Numbered from the stretch's first letter, positions 24,942-34,698 are shown. The stretch is 64,000 bases of DNA from Spartobacteria bacterium UBA695 (GCA_002298145.1 DBMP01000006.1:1-64000), one strand, 5' to 3'. Numbers and translations are program-made. The notes: a model not told the origin generated them from the letters alone.

Positions 24942-27707
24942 ATGAACCTATCGACTTACCTCCGAAGTCTGTTCTGCGCCTACCTCGCACTAAGCACAAC
25001 GCCAACCCATGCGATGCCCGTGGAAAACCTGCGCTGCGAATCGCTGGTTGATCCCTGCGGAATCGATGCCCCTGCCCCCCGGTTGAGTTGGGTTCTGCAA
25101 TCCCCCACCCGCGGAAGCAAGCAGACCGCCTACCAGATTCTCGTGGCATCGACAGCGGAAAACTTGACCCTAAACAAAGGAGACCTTTGGGATAGCGGCA
25201 AGGTTCTTTCCAAGGAGACGTTTAGCATCGAATACACGGGACGGCCCCTGACATCCGAACAACGCTGCTTTTGGAAAGTGCGGACGTGGGATGAAAAGAG
25301 CGTCTCCTCCGCGTGGAGCACCCCCGCTTTTTGGCAGGCCGGGCTCATGAAACCAGAGGCATGGCAGGCGCAATGGATCGGGTTCGACACGCCACGCGCC
25401 ACAGCTGAAGCCGCCGTGCCGCCCGCCACTCCAGATGCCAAGGCCAAGCCATTGTTGTTACCCCCGGCATCGTATTTACGGACAAAATTCACCGCGAACA
25501 AGCCCATTATGTGGGCGACGCTGCACGTGGCGGCACTGGGCCTGGCGGACATCTATTTGAATGGACAGCGCGTCTCCGACGATTATTTCACCTCGGGTTG
25601 GACGGATTACACAAAGCGCGTATATGCCCGCGGCTACGACGTTACCCAGGCGGTCCATCGTGGAGCTAATGCGATGGGTGCCGTGATTGCCGACGGATGG
25701 TACAGCGGCTACGTGGGTTATCGAGGGGAACGCGATCTCTATGGGAAGAATCCGCGCGTGCGGGTGCAACTAAATATCACGTATGCCGATGGCTCCAGCG
25801 AAGTGATTGCGTCGGGAGCTTCATGGAAAGCTGCCACGGGGCCAGTTCAGGAGGGAGATATACTGCACGGAGAAACCTATGATGCCCGCGCCGACATGGG
25901 AAAATGGAGCGAGGCGGCCTTTGACGACCACGCGTGGGCCTCCGTGAACACGGGCGCTCCGGTAAATCCACAAGTTGAGTCGCATCCGGCTCAACCGGTT
26001 CGGGCGATTAAGGAGTTCCAGGCCAAAACCATCGACGAACCAACGCCGGGCATCTATGTACTCGACCTGGGTCAGAACTTCGCGGGGGTTACACGCATCA
26101 AAGTCAAGGGGGCGAGCGGACAGAAGATCACACTCCGCTTTGGAGAGCGACTCAACCCGGATGGCACGCTCTACACGGCCAATCTTCGCGGAGCCCGGTG
26201 CACGGATACCTATATCTGCCGTGGCACCGGGGACGAGGAAACATGGCAGCCACGATTCACCTTTCACGGGTTTCAGTATGTGGAAGTCCGCGGGCTCGGT
26301 TACAAGCCAAAGGTCGATACGGTGGTCGGCGTGGCACTGAGCAGCGACACCCCAGTCACCGGGGCCTTTAGCTGCTCTGAGCCGATGCTCAATCAACTCT
26401 ACAATAATATCTACTGGACGCAGCGGATGAATTTCATCGACATCCCCACCGATTGCCCTCAGCGCGACGAGCGACTGGGCTGGACGGGCGATTCGCAGAT
26501 TTATATTCGCACAGCTACCCTCAACACCGACGTGCAAGCCTTCTACGCCAAGTGGCTAGTGGATTTGACCGATGCGCAGCTTCCAAACGGAACTTTCCCC
26601 AAGGTTGCGCCAAGTCAAGTGACTTCGGGCGAAGGGGGATCGGCATGGGCCGACGCTGGGGTGATCTGCCCCTGGACGCTTTACGATGTCTACGGAAACC
26701 GCGAGGTGCTTGCGCGGCAATATCCCAGCATGGTGCGCTTCGTGGAATCCTACGAAATGCGCTGTCAGTCGAACCGTCTGCCTCCAGCAGGATTCCCCAC
26801 TTTTGGTGACTGGCTCAGCGTCGGCGCGAAAACGCCCCCGGATGTCATTATCGTGGCCTACTTTGCCAAAAGCGCGGAGTTAACCGCACAGGCCGCTGAA
26901 GTTCTAGGGAAGCCTGAGGATGCCGCGCGATTCCGTAACTTGTATGAGGACGTCAAAGTGGCATTCAACCGAACATATGTCAGCGCGGACGGCCACATCA
27001 AGGGAAACACGCAGGGCAGCTACGCCATACCGATAGCCTTCGGTTTACTTGATAGAGAGAAAACAAAGCTCGCGGGCAATCTCCTTATCAAAGCCGTTGA
27101 ACACAGCGATTGGCATCTCACGACGGGATTCATCGGCACCAAGGACCTGATGCTGGCGCTTTCCAAGATCGGTCGCAACGACGTAGCCTACCGGTTGATT
27201 TTTAACGACACTTATCCGTCCTGGGGATTCTCGATCAAAAATGGGGCAACCTCCATTTGGGAACGATGGAACGGCTGGACACCAGACAAGGGCTTCGGCG
27301 ATCCAAAGATGAATTCATTCGCGCACTATTCCTTCGGGGCCGTTTACCAATGGATGGTAGAAAACATCGGCGGAATTCGCAGCGACAGCCCTGCTTACGA
27401 AAGGCTGATCATTGCTCCGCAGATGGATGCAAAGCTCACCCATGCCGAGACCCGTTACGATAGCGTCCGGGGGCGTATCGAGACGCGCTGGAGCAAGCAA
27501 GGCGGAGCACTTTCCCTTTCCATAACCCTTCCGCCCAACACCACAGGAACGGTCTACATTCCCGCCGCCAATGACTCGGTGATTACGGAAGGAGGCCAGC
27601 CTGTTGCGAAGGTTTCTGGAATCAAATTCCTGCGCGAAGAACCCGGTATGGCTGTGTATGCCATCGAGTCGGGTAGCTACCATTTCCAGTCCTCACTTCT
27701 TCCCTAA
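24942..27707 (+). CDS. Secreted alpha-L-rhamnosidase, glycoside hydrolase family 78
   Basis: 921 residues. Signal peptide (LRSLFCAYLALSTTPTHA), then N-terminal beta-domains (VENLRCESLVDPCGIDAPAPRLSW is the Bac_rhamnosid_N start), and the six-hairpin catalytic domain with DIPTDCPQRDERLGWTGD (general acid region) and ISxW-type SIWERWNGWTPDKG (second acidic residue), plus the C-terminal VRGRIETRWSKQGG sandwich. It releases L-rhamnose from polysaccharides or glycosides outside the cytoplasm. Twenty-four bases after rhaT; 7 bases before the next gene. Confidence 0.93.
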   Translation: MNLSTYLRSLFCAYLALSTTPTHAMPVENLRCESLVDPCGIDAPAPRLSWVLQSPTRGSKQTAYQILVASTAENLTLNKGDLWDSGKVLSKETFSIEYTGRPLTSEQRCFWKVRTWDEKSVSSAWSTPAFWQAGLMKPEAWQAQWIGFDTPRATAEAAVPPATPDAKAKPLLLPPASYLRTKFTANKPIMWATLHVAALGLADIYLNGQRVSDDYFTSGWTDYTKRVYARGYDVTQAVHRGANAMGAVIADGWYSGYVGYRGERDLYGKNPRVRVQLNITYADGSSEVIASGASWKAATGPVQEGDILHGETYDARADMGKWSEAAFDDHAWASVNTGAPVNPQVESHPAQPVRAIKEFQAKTIDEPTPGIYVLDLGQNFAGVTRIKVKGASGQKITLRFGERLNPDGTLYTANLRGARCTDTYICRGTGDEETWQPRFTFHGFQYVEVRGLGYKPKVDTVVGVALSSDTPVTGAFSCSEPMLNQLYNNIYWTQRMNFIDIPTDCPQRDERLGWTGDSQIYIRTATLNTDVQAFYAKWLVDLTDAQLPNGTFPKVAPSQVTSGEGGSAWADAGVICPWTLYDVYGNREVLARQYPSMVRFVESYEMRCQSNRLPPAGFPTFGDWLSVGAKTPPDVIIVAYFAKSAELTAQAAEVLGKPEDAARFRNLYEDVKVAFNRTYVSADGHIKGNTQGSYAIPIAFGLLDREKTKLAGNLLIKAVEHSDWHLTTGFIGTKDLMLALSKIGRNDVAYRLIFNDTYPSWGFSIKNGATSIWERWNGWTPDKGFGDPKMNSFAHYSFGAVYQWMVENIGGIRSDSPAYERLIIAPQMDAKLTHAETRYDSVRGRIETRWSKQGGALSLSITLPPNTTGTVYIPAANDSVITEGGQPVAKVSGIKFLREEPGMAVYAIESGSYHFQSSLLP

Positions 27708-27714
27708 TCCCATC

Positions 27715-29541
27715 ATGTTTCCATCGCTCCATCCTCATTTAACGGACTTCGCTTCTGTCCTTGGGCGTAGCATCTTCCTGATGATCCTGCCCCTCGTCCA
27801 GACCATCAGCGCGGAAACCACACCGCCTCGTCCATTGGAAGTCGAGCAAATCAAGCCAGTGACTGTCGTCGAAAAAGAACCCGGACATCTCTTTGTTGAT
27901 TTTGGCCGCGTGGCCTTTGCTGCCCTTGAATTGAATGTGCCGCAAGTCCAGGAAGGACAGAAGTTAACAGTCTTCATGGGCGAGGCTCTTTCCGCTCCAC
28001 AAACCGTGAACCAGAAACCGCCCGGCTCCGTGCGCTTCCTTCGCACCGAAATCACGCCGACACCCGAGAAGCCAGTCTATCGCATCCCACTTCCCGACCG
28101 GGACCAGCGACTGATGCCCGCTTCCATCGGCCCGGTCATGCCGTTCAGGTATGTCGAAATCAAGGGAGCGCCCGTCGGTTTCAACATAAACTCGATAACC
28201 CAACTTGCCGTTCACTATCCTTTCGAGGACAACGCTGCGCAATTCAAAAGCTCGGACGAAAAGCTGAACGCCATTTGGGAGCTTTGCCGCTACACAATCA
28301 AGGCCACCAGCTATTGTGGCATTTTCGTGGACGGCGACCGGGAACGGAAACCTTACGAAGGCGATGCCTATATTAATCAGTTAGGCTGGTTCTCCTGCAC
28401 AACAGACATCACTCTTCCGCGTCATACCTGGGAGTATCTGATCGAACACCCCACTTGGCCTACCGATTACATCCTCTTGGCCCCCATTCTGGCTTGGGAT
28501 GACTACCTCTACACCGGCAACCCCGAGGGGCTTAATACAACGTATGACCAACTCAAGGCCCGCACCCTGCTGTTTCTATCGCGCCCCGATGGTTTGCTGC
28601 GCACAGCCGTCGTTCCAGTCCCTGCAGAGATACAGAAGCTGATCCCCATCGCAAAGATCGGCGACCTTGTCGACTGGCCGACCAGCGAGCGCGATCAATA
28701 CGAAATGGGGCCGGTAAATACAGTGGTGAATGCTTTCCATTGCAAGGCGCTTCGATGCATGGCCCAGATAGCCAAGGCATTGAATCAGTCGGAAGATGCC
28801 GCCCTGTTCCAAGCCGCCGCTGCAAAAGCCACCAGCAGCTTGAACACGGTCCTCATTGACGCAGGGAGGGGACTCTACGTCGACGGCGAAGGCAGCCGCC
28901 ACAGTTCGCTCCATGCCAACATGTTTCCCCTGGCCTTCGGGCTGGTGCCGCCGGAAAAGACGAAGTCCGTCGTCGATTTCTTGGGCGGCCACGACATGGT
29001 GTGCAGCGTCTATGCGGCCCAATTTCTCCTTGATGCGCTCTTTGACTATGGAAAGGCCGACTGCGCCCTTGCGCTCATGACCACCAATGGAGATCGGAGC
29101 TGGAGGCACATGGTAGATCAGGGAACTACGTTGACCTACGAGGCTTGGGATCAAAAATACAAGCCCAACCAGGATTGGAACCATGCATGGGGAACCGCTC
29201 CCGCAAATTTAATTCCGCGCAAGCTAATGGGCATCGAACCGCTGGAACCAGGTTTTGGAAAAATTCTGATCGCCCCCAAACCCGGTTCGCTAAAATGGGC
29301 ACAGATCAAAGTGCCGACGGCCAAGGGACCCGTTTCAGTCCGCTTCGAGAACCGCCCGGAGTTTCTGCTGCAAATTGAGATCCCGCAGAAAACCACCGCG
29401 CGAGTCGGGCTGCCCACCCAAGCCACGGATGGCCCTGTTACGGTGAAGGTCGACGGTCGGTCCGTAAAGGTAACAGCGAAGGATGGCACCGTATTTCTCG
29501 ACAACTTGGAACCTGGGAAGCACACCTGCCAATTGCAATAG
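27715..29541 (+). CDS. Secreted alpha-L-rhamnosidase-like six-hairpin protein (GH78-like)
   Basis: About 608 residues from ATG 27715. Signal peptide region (SIFLMILPLVQTISA). GHLFVDFGRVAFAALEL resembles the rhamnosidase accessory beta-domain, and CGIFVDGDRERKPYEGDAYINQLGWF is the GH78-like catalytic block (DxDRxRxPYxGDA), in place of the DCPQRDERLGWTGD of the preceding gene. VDQGTTLTYEAWDQKYKPNQDWNHAWG and the C-terminal sandwich complete the fold. Probably hydrolyses a different rhamnoside linkage. Seven bases after the GH78 gene. Confidence 0.8.
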   Translation: MFPSLHPHLTDFASVLGRSIFLMILPLVQTISAETTPPRPLEVEQIKPVTVVEKEPGHLFVDFGRVAFAALELNVPQVQEGQKLTVFMGEALSAPQTVNQKPPGSVRFLRTEITPTPEKPVYRIPLPDRDQRLMPASIGPVMPFRYVEIKGAPVGFNINSITQLAVHYPFEDNAAQFKSSDEKLNAIWELCRYTIKATSYCGIFVDGDRERKPYEGDAYINQLGWFSCTTDITLPRHTWEYLIEHPTWPTDYILLAPILAWDDYLYTGNPEGLNTTYDQLKARTLLFLSRPDGLLRTAVVPVPAEIQKLIPIAKIGDLVDWPTSERDQYEMGPVNTVVNAFHCKALRCMAQIAKALNQSEDAALFQAAAAKATSSLNTVLIDAGRGLYVDGEGSRHSSLHANMFPLAFGLVPPEKTKSVVDFLGGHDMVCSVYAAQFLLDALFDYGKADCALALMTTNGDRSWRHMVDQGTTLTYEAWDQKYKPNQDWNHAWGTAPANLIPRKLMGIEPLEPGFGKILIAPKPGSLKWAQIKVPTAKGPVSVRFENRPEFLLQIEIPQKTTARVGLPTQATDGPVTVKVDGRSVKVTAKDGTVFLDNLEPGKHTCQLQ

Positions 29542-29681
29542 CGTCTCCTGTTCCCCGTGGAATTTGAGGGAAAAGGCATTCAGGTGCACGAATCCGTCTG
29601 CCAATCTGATTGTTGATATTGAAGTTCGGATTAACACTTTTATCTCATCCCTATCCTACAGGTATTAGAACCACACTTCCT

Positions 29682-31071
29682 ATGGATCATTTTTCGCCAT
29701 CCATCGTTAAAACAGCCGGGCCTCGCCTTTACCGCACAGAAAACCTCTGTTACACAAAAGGCGGGTTACTCGTCCTCTCGTTCTGGCTGTTGTGGGGAGA
29801 TTTTGCATTCAATTTCTTCGAGTCAGTCTTCGGACGCTTCCTCCCGATATATCTCAAGGATCTGCAAGCATCCAACACGCTCATAGGCGTGATGGCAGGA
29901 AGCTTCGCAGGGTTGGTGAACGTGCTGTTTCTTCCCGGCATCAGCCGTTGGAGCGATGATTTTCGAAGCGCCATCGGGCGACGCGTTCCACTTCTTTATC
30001 TAGTAACGCCGCTGACGGTTTTTGCCGTCGTGGCCATCGGGTTCGCCCCCGAAATCGCCAGCTGGTTTTTTGACCGACTATTCGCCCACCTACCCCCGTC
30101 AGTAACCAAAGGGGGGCTGGTTCTGGGACTGCTTTGCGGGCTCACCGTGAGCTTCCACTTTTTTAACATGGTCCTAGTCAACGCTTACAACTGGCTGATC
30201 CGCGACGTGGTCCCATTGGAGGTGATGTCCCGCCTCCTGGCCTGGTTCAGCATCGTTGGAACCGTAAGCGGGACACTTTTTCTGTGGTTCGTTTTCCCTC
30301 ACTTAATGACCAACCGCAGGGGAATATTCCTTGCTGTCGGCCTCTTTTATCTTGTCGCATTTCTTCTCATGTGCCGCAATGTCAAGGAAGGGCAGTATCC
30401 GCCTCACACGCCTTCGCAAAACCGTCCAGTCATCCTCAAGACATTCGTCGTTTACTTCCGCGAATGCCTGGAGGTTCCCCTCTATCGCAACTTTTTCATC
30501 GTCTCTCTCCTCGTGACGGCGGCGCTCAACTGCGCGGGAGGTTTCCTCACTCTCTTCGCCAGTGACACCCTCTCGATCAATATGGCGAACATGGGACATA
30601 TTTTTGCGTGGACCTCCGCCGTCTCTCTCGTCTTTTTATATCCGATCGGCTGGCTATACGACCGCTTCACGCCCATGCACGTGGTTTTGGGAGCGATCAT
30701 CACTCTGTGTCTCGGGTCGTTGCTGGCCTTTTTTTCATTAATGATCAGAATGGTTACCTGGTTTACTCGCTGGCGTTTCATTGCCAACGCAGGCTTGGTT
30801 ATTAGGACTACGAGCTGCTTCGATGAAGCTATTCCCTGCCAAGAAATTCGGCCAGTTTTCCGGGGGAATCAACGTTTTCAGTTGCGGGGCCTTGATCGTC
30901 GGGAACGTCCTCATCGGCGTTCTCATGGACTGGGCTCACAGCAACTACCGGATGGCCTTCCTCTGGACGACTGTTATTTCTGCAACTGCTATTCTTCCAA
31001 TGTTGCTAGTCATTCGTGGCTGGAAAGCGCATGGCGGCCAGGACAAATACGTGGCACCTCTTCCTGACTAG
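29682..31071 (+). pseudogene. MFS transporter with a frameshift near 30744
   Basis: From ATG 29682 the frame encodes a 12-helix type transporter (FWLLWGDFAFNFFESVFGRFLP, GVMAGSFAGLVNVLFLPGISRWSDDF; motif A-like SDDFRSAIGRRVP). Around 30744, after LGSLLAFFSL, the hydrophobic pattern moves to the +1 frame (SEWLPGLLAGVSLP, FGQFSGGINVFSCGALIVGNVLIGVLMDW), which runs to a stop at 31071. One extra base in about 30744-30760 explains it; a T7 run is just upstream. The product would be about 462 residues. Either a sequencing error or a young pseudogene. A sugar substrate is implied by the operon. A start at 29610 also opens this frame but gives an unlikely N-terminus. Confidence 0.75.
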
Positions 31072-31141
31072 ACTAGTTCCGCCGAAATCCCGATCAAACG
31101 CCGCCCTTTTCCGCCCGTCCTTTACAAGCATTCCTTAAAAA

Positions 31142-32539
31142 ATGGGAAAAACAACCAGGCTCAATTCTAATCCCTTCATTTTCGACGTTTGTCATTATGG
31201 CGCGAAAGGGGACGGCGTCATGACTGACACGGTGGCTATCAACCGAGCGGTCGAAGCCTGTGCCCATGCCGGGGGTGGCCAAGTCCACTTTCCCCCTGGC
31301 CATTATCTATCTGGGACGGTGCATTTACGCAGTAGAGTCACCCTTAACCTCGATGCTGGAGCGGTCTTGATTGGGACAACCAACTTGTCGCAGTATCAAC
31401 GGCCCGCCGTGCCTGACCATTTGTGGGAGGCGCAATTGGGGCAATGGCACCGCGCGCTCATCGTCGGCGAAAATCTCGAAGACGTTGCGATTACGGGACA
31501 GGGAGTGATAGACGGCAGACATGTTTTCGACCCAGAGGGCGAGGAAAAAATGCGCGGTCCCCACGCCATCGCTTTTATCAATTGCCAACGCTTTTCCTTG
31601 CGCGATATTTCAATTCGCAATGCTGCGAACTATGCTATCTTCTTCATGCTGAGTCACGAGGTTGACATTCGCAATGTTAAGATTACCGGCGGTTGGGATG
31701 GCATACATTTTCGCGGATCACCGGACCTCTGGTGCCGTGATGTGACTATCACCGATTGCCAGTTTTCCACCGGAGACGATGCCATTGCGGGTTATTACTG
31801 GGATAATACGGTCATTACGCGATGCGTCATCAACTCCTCCTGCAATGGCATTCGAGTCATCGGCCCCGTCACAAGGCTCATCGTCAACGACTGTCTTTTC
31901 CACGGACCGGGTCGGCATCCGCACCGGACCTCTCTCGAAAAGCGCCGCACCAATATGCTCAGTGGCATAAACATCCAACCCGGAGCATGGAACCCTACTC
32001 ATGGTTTGCTCGATGACGTGCTTCTCTCGAACAACACCATGCACCACGTTGCCGCACCGGTGACGATTTGGATCGGGCCCGGCAATACAGCTGGCCGTAT
32101 CACCGTTGCGGGTCTCGCGGCTAACGGCGTTTATCAATCGGCTATTACCGTACAAAACTGGGCGCATGCACCAATATCAAGCATCGTTCTGCGAGATCTA
32201 AGTGTAGAATTCTCTGGAGGTGTGTCAGTTATGCCAGAGAAATCAAGGGATCAAACTCCCGACAATTCTCTCAATCATTTACCAGCGTGGGGATTGTACA
32301 TAACGAACGTGGGAACTCTTCTCGTGGAGGATGCTCGTTTCAGCCTTGAAGAGGCCGATCTTCGACCGGTGATACAAGCCGAGCGAGTCGGAAAGATAAC
32401 CCTAGATAACGTTAAGTATCCGCACGGGCGGCGGGTCTCGCATGTTTATTCCTCAGCAAGGCAGGACAATGCAATATTCACTGTGGGGGGAGAGTCGAAT
32501 TCCAAGGAAGCGTGGGAAGCGGATTATTTTCACCCGTAG
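31142..32539 (+). CDS. Polygalacturonase-like glycoside hydrolase, family 28
   Basis: 465 residues. FDVCHYGAKGDGVMTDTVAINRAVEACAHAGGGQVHFPPGHYL is the standard start of the GH28/pectate-lyase-like right-handed beta-helix. The catalytic block GGWDGIHFRGSPDLWCRDVTITDC then STGDDAI contains the Asp pair of the family; the expected GxGxG-type site follows more loosely (SSCNGIRVIG). No signal peptide is visible at the annotated start, unusual for polygalacturonases. It likely acts on galacturonate- or rhamnogalacturonan-derived oligomers, fitting the rhamnosidases upstream. Insertion-element debris begins 7 bases after its stop. Confidence 0.85.
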   Translation: MGKTTRLNSNPFIFDVCHYGAKGDGVMTDTVAINRAVEACAHAGGGQVHFPPGHYLSGTVHLRSRVTLNLDAGAVLIGTTNLSQYQRPAVPDHLWEAQLGQWHRALIVGENLEDVAITGQGVIDGRHVFDPEGEEKMRGPHAIAFINCQRFSLRDISIRNAANYAIFFMLSHEVDIRNVKITGGWDGIHFRGSPDLWCRDVTITDCQFSTGDDAIAGYYWDNTVITRCVINSSCNGIRVIGPVTRLIVNDCLFHGPGRHPHRTSLEKRRTNMLSGINIQPGAWNPTHGLLDDVLLSNNTMHHVAAPVTIWIGPGNTAGRITVAGLAANGVYQSAITVQNWAHAPISSIVLRDLSVEFSGGVSVMPEKSRDQTPDNSLNHLPAWGLYITNVGTLLVEDARFSLEEADLRPVIQAERVGKITLDNVKYPHGRRVSHVYSSARQDNAIFTVGGESNSKEAWEADYFHP

Positions 32540-32545
32540 GCGGGC

Positions 32546-32728
32546 CCCATCAAATTCCAGGATGACGGCGTGATGGACGAGCCGGTCGATGGCGGCCATG
32601 GTGGTCATCTTGTCTTTGAAGATCTGGTCCCACTGCGAGAAGACCAGGTTCGAGCTGATCATCACGCTGCGCCGCTCGTAGCGTTCCCAGAGGAAGGTGA
32701 AGAACACTTCCATTTTGGTGATGGTGGG
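32546..32728 (-). pseudogene. IstB (IS21 helper ATPase), C-terminal fragment
   Basis: Reads FFTFLWERYERRSVMISSNLVFSQW, QIFKDKMTTMAAIDRLVHHAVILEF: the C-terminal part of IstB, including the sensor region SSNL. About 60 of some 250 residues remain. It is fused in frame to the end of a group II intron reverse transcriptase at 32728/32729 and lies directly behind the GH28 gene. Confidence 0.75.
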
Positions 32729-33030
32729 CCAATTGCCCCAACCACGGGTTACTCGGTTGATTTCGCGCACGACCTCTTGCTGTGCTCTCTATGTGGTGTT
32801 TCTTGGGGTAAGTTCGCGCACGCGGTCCCGTAGGGCCTGCTCTGCAGCAGGACTCGGTTTGGTATGCGCGTAGGGCGTTCCCTTCCTCGATTGTTGCCAG
32901 CGGAAGGGAAACCCCAGAAACTCAAAGCCGCTCGCACGGCTCTGGGGCACTTGGGTTTTCTGTTCGTTGAGCGCCAGACCTTTGGCTTGCAGCCAACGGT
33001 TCAGCCGCTCATTGAGTCCGCGACCTTCTC
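32729..33030 (-). pseudogene. Group II intron reverse transcriptase/maturase fragment
   Basis: The minus strand reads LNRWLQAKGLALNEQKTQV, FEFLGFPFRWQQSRKGTPYAHTKPSP, then after an in-frame TAG at 32789-32791, EVVREINRVTRGWGNW. These are the post-YxDD part and the maturase X-domain of bacterial group II intron proteins (FLGFxFR; RGWxNY). The N-terminus with YADD is missing. The TAG replaces what is usually a Trp codon in this position. Confidence 0.75.
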
Positions 33031-33032
33031 CT

Positions 33033-33827
33033 GGGTATGACGCCGATCCGCAGACAAAGCATCTCTTAATTAACAAAGCAGAAGCTCCTCACGTGGAGGA
33101 AATGTTCAGGATGGCGGCTGAAGGAATGTTGCCTCGCGATATTGCGGCAGAGGCAAATGCTTTCGACTGGCGCACCAAGCGGTACGTCGCGCGTCGAACG
33201 GGACGAGAATCAGGAGGCGGGTTGTGGACGCCACGGCAAGTGCTCACGCTGCTGTCCAATCCAGTCTACATTGGCCGTTTTTCTTACAAAGAGGGGACTC
33301 GCCCAGGTACTCACCCCATCATTGTATCTGAAGAGCTGTTTGAACAGGTTCGCCTGAAAATTGCGGCCCGGCGAAAACTCGGAAAAAATACAAAAACTCC
33401 CGTCAAGCGGCATTCGTTTTTCTGGTCACTTCGAGGCAAGATCATATGCCCGGATTGCGGCCGGGTAATGAGCCCCCATATCAGCAAAAAGGGAGTTATT
33501 TGGTTTCGGCATTACCGCTGCCGCTCGTTCGCAGGAGGACGTGCGCCTTGCAAGGGCTCGGCTTTTCCTGCCTACGATCTGGAACGCATGGTCAGCGATT
33601 TAATCGGCGAAATGCAATTCCCTGCATCGTCTTCAGGTTCGACGAGTCTCGACCAGGCTACTTTTTGCCGGTTCCAAGAGATCTGGAGAACTCTTGACGA
33701 GAGTGGCCGAGATCGTCTTTTGCCAAAGGTCGTCAGCAAAATATCGTTTGACCGGAAAACCTCGACGCTCCAGGTCGAAACCGATGATGCTGGAATGATT
33801 GAGGTCACGAACGAGCATAGTTTTTGA
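33033..33827 (+). pseudogene. Large serine recombinase, C-terminal part (copy 1)
   Basis: The frame from 33033 reads GYDADPQTKHLLINKAEAPHVEEMF, then WTPRQVLTLLSNPVYIGRF, a zinc ribbon (IICPDCGRVM ... HYRCRSF ... APCKGS) and a helical tail, matching the Recombinase and zinc-beta-ribbon domains of large serine recombinases. The N-terminal resolvase domain with the catalytic Ser is missing; the sequence before 33033 is intron maturase debris on the other strand. The toxin-antitoxin pair starts 74 bases downstream. A second copy of its 3' end is at 34858. Confidence 0.85.
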
Positions 33828-33869
33828 CGGGGCTCCAAAAGGATGGCTTGATTTCTCCCCAAAAAGGCC

Positions 33870-33886
33870 GTTATTACATTCGTAAC
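33870..33886. promoter_or_regulatory. Putative operator of the AbrB-type/Doc pair
   Basis: GTTATTAC-ATTC-GTAAC: inner arms TTAC/GTAA (33874-33885) and outer GTTA/TAAC pairs. It ends 15 bases before the antitoxin ATG. The corresponding place before the duplicated antitoxin (35200-35211) has TTACA-TG-TGTAA, a perfect version. Autorepression by the antitoxin is the usual mode for such pairs. Confidence 0.45.
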
Positions 33887-33901
33887 CACAAACGCAAATC
33901 T

Positions 33902-34135
33902 ATGGTGCTTGAACTCAAACTCCGCAAAGTCGGTAATTCCGTGGGCGTCGTCTTCCCCAAAGAGGCTCTGAGCTATCTGAAAGTGGGGGATGGTGATGTG
34001 CTTTGCGTGACGGAAGCGCCGGAGGGCAGCCTTCGCATCAGCCCTGCCAAGGGGGGCGATTTCAACCGCCAAATGCAGGCCGCGCAGGACGTTGTCGCAC
34101 GCTACCGTAACACCCTCAGAGAACTCGCCAAGTGA
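33902..34135 (+). CDS. AbrB/MazE-type antitoxin
   Basis: 77 residues. LELKLRKVGNSVGVVFPKEAL is the swapped-hairpin AbrB DNA-binding core (KxGNSxxxxxPK). The C-terminal helix MQAAQDVVARYRNTLRELAK would bind the toxin. The stop overlaps the start of the Doc-type toxin gene by 4 bases, which fixes the pairing. ATG 33902 chosen since the upstream frame extension has no similarity and a palindrome lies just before it. Confidence 0.88.
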   Translation: MVLELKLRKVGNSVGVVFPKEALSYLKVGDGDVLCVTEAPEGSLRISPAKGGDFNRQMQAAQDVVARYRNTLRELAK

Positions 34136-34518
34136 AGCGCCCGGAGTGGATTCTGCGTGAAACGGTGCTCGCCCTGCATGAGCAGCTTCTTGCTGAATTT
34201 GGCGGCTCGGATGGGATACGAGACGGGGGCTTGTTGGACTCCGCATTGAGCCGCCCGGAAAATCTATTTGTATACGGCCAGCCAACCGTCAGCGAACTCG
34301 CAGCGGCATATGCATTCGGACTGGTCAAAAATCACCCGTTTGTGGATGGCAACAAGCGGATTGGGTTTGCCATTGGTGCGCTCTTTCTTCAACTCAACGG
34401 GCGAGGCTTGATGGCGACGGAAGTAGATGCAGTGATTCAAACTTTGGCTCTTGCCGCCGGAGAGATCGGAGAAAAAGAATACGCCTGCTGGCTGGAGGCA
34501 AACTCCAAGGAGATTTGA
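34132..34518 (+). CDS. Doc-type (Fic superfamily) toxin, death-on-curing family
   Basis: 128 residues, GTG start overlapping the antitoxin stop. GGSDGIRDGGLLDSALSRP and the Fic core HPFVDGNKRIGFA are the Doc hallmarks (HxFxDxNKR). Phage P1 Doc phosphorylates elongation factor Tu, and this homologue probably does the same or similar. Length is normal and all motif residues are present, so it should be active. Confidence 0.92.
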   Translation: MKRPEWILRETVLALHEQLLAEFGGSDGIRDGGLLDSALSRPENLFVYGQPTVSELAAAYAFGLVKNHPFVDGNKRIGFAIGALFLQLNGRGLMATEVDAVIQTLALAAGEIGEKEYACWLEANSKEI

Positions 34519-34698
34519 AGACAAAAGAACAAGCAAACCATCCAAGTGCTTTGAAGAGCCCGGCATTTCGGAGTTGGCCCTGAAGGCTACTCGGCATTGG
34601 CTAGAGCCCAATGCCATGTGGCTATTGAGAATGCCCGCTATAGTTTGCCGCTCATCATTGTCGAGAAAGGACGCGTGGTTGCCATTCCGACAAGATAA
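34515..34698 (+). pseudogene. Small third gene after the Doc-type toxin, with a frameshift
   Basis: A TTG start at 34515 overlaps the toxin stop and begins KTKEQANHPSALKSPAF, but this frame stops soon after. The next frame continues with GVGPEGYSALARAQCHVAIEN and ARYSLPLIIVEKGRVVAIPTR to TAA at 34698. The combined ~60 residues look like a short protein split by one indel near 34560. I do not recognise the family. From 34699 to 34857 I see no coding signal. Confidence 0.3.
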
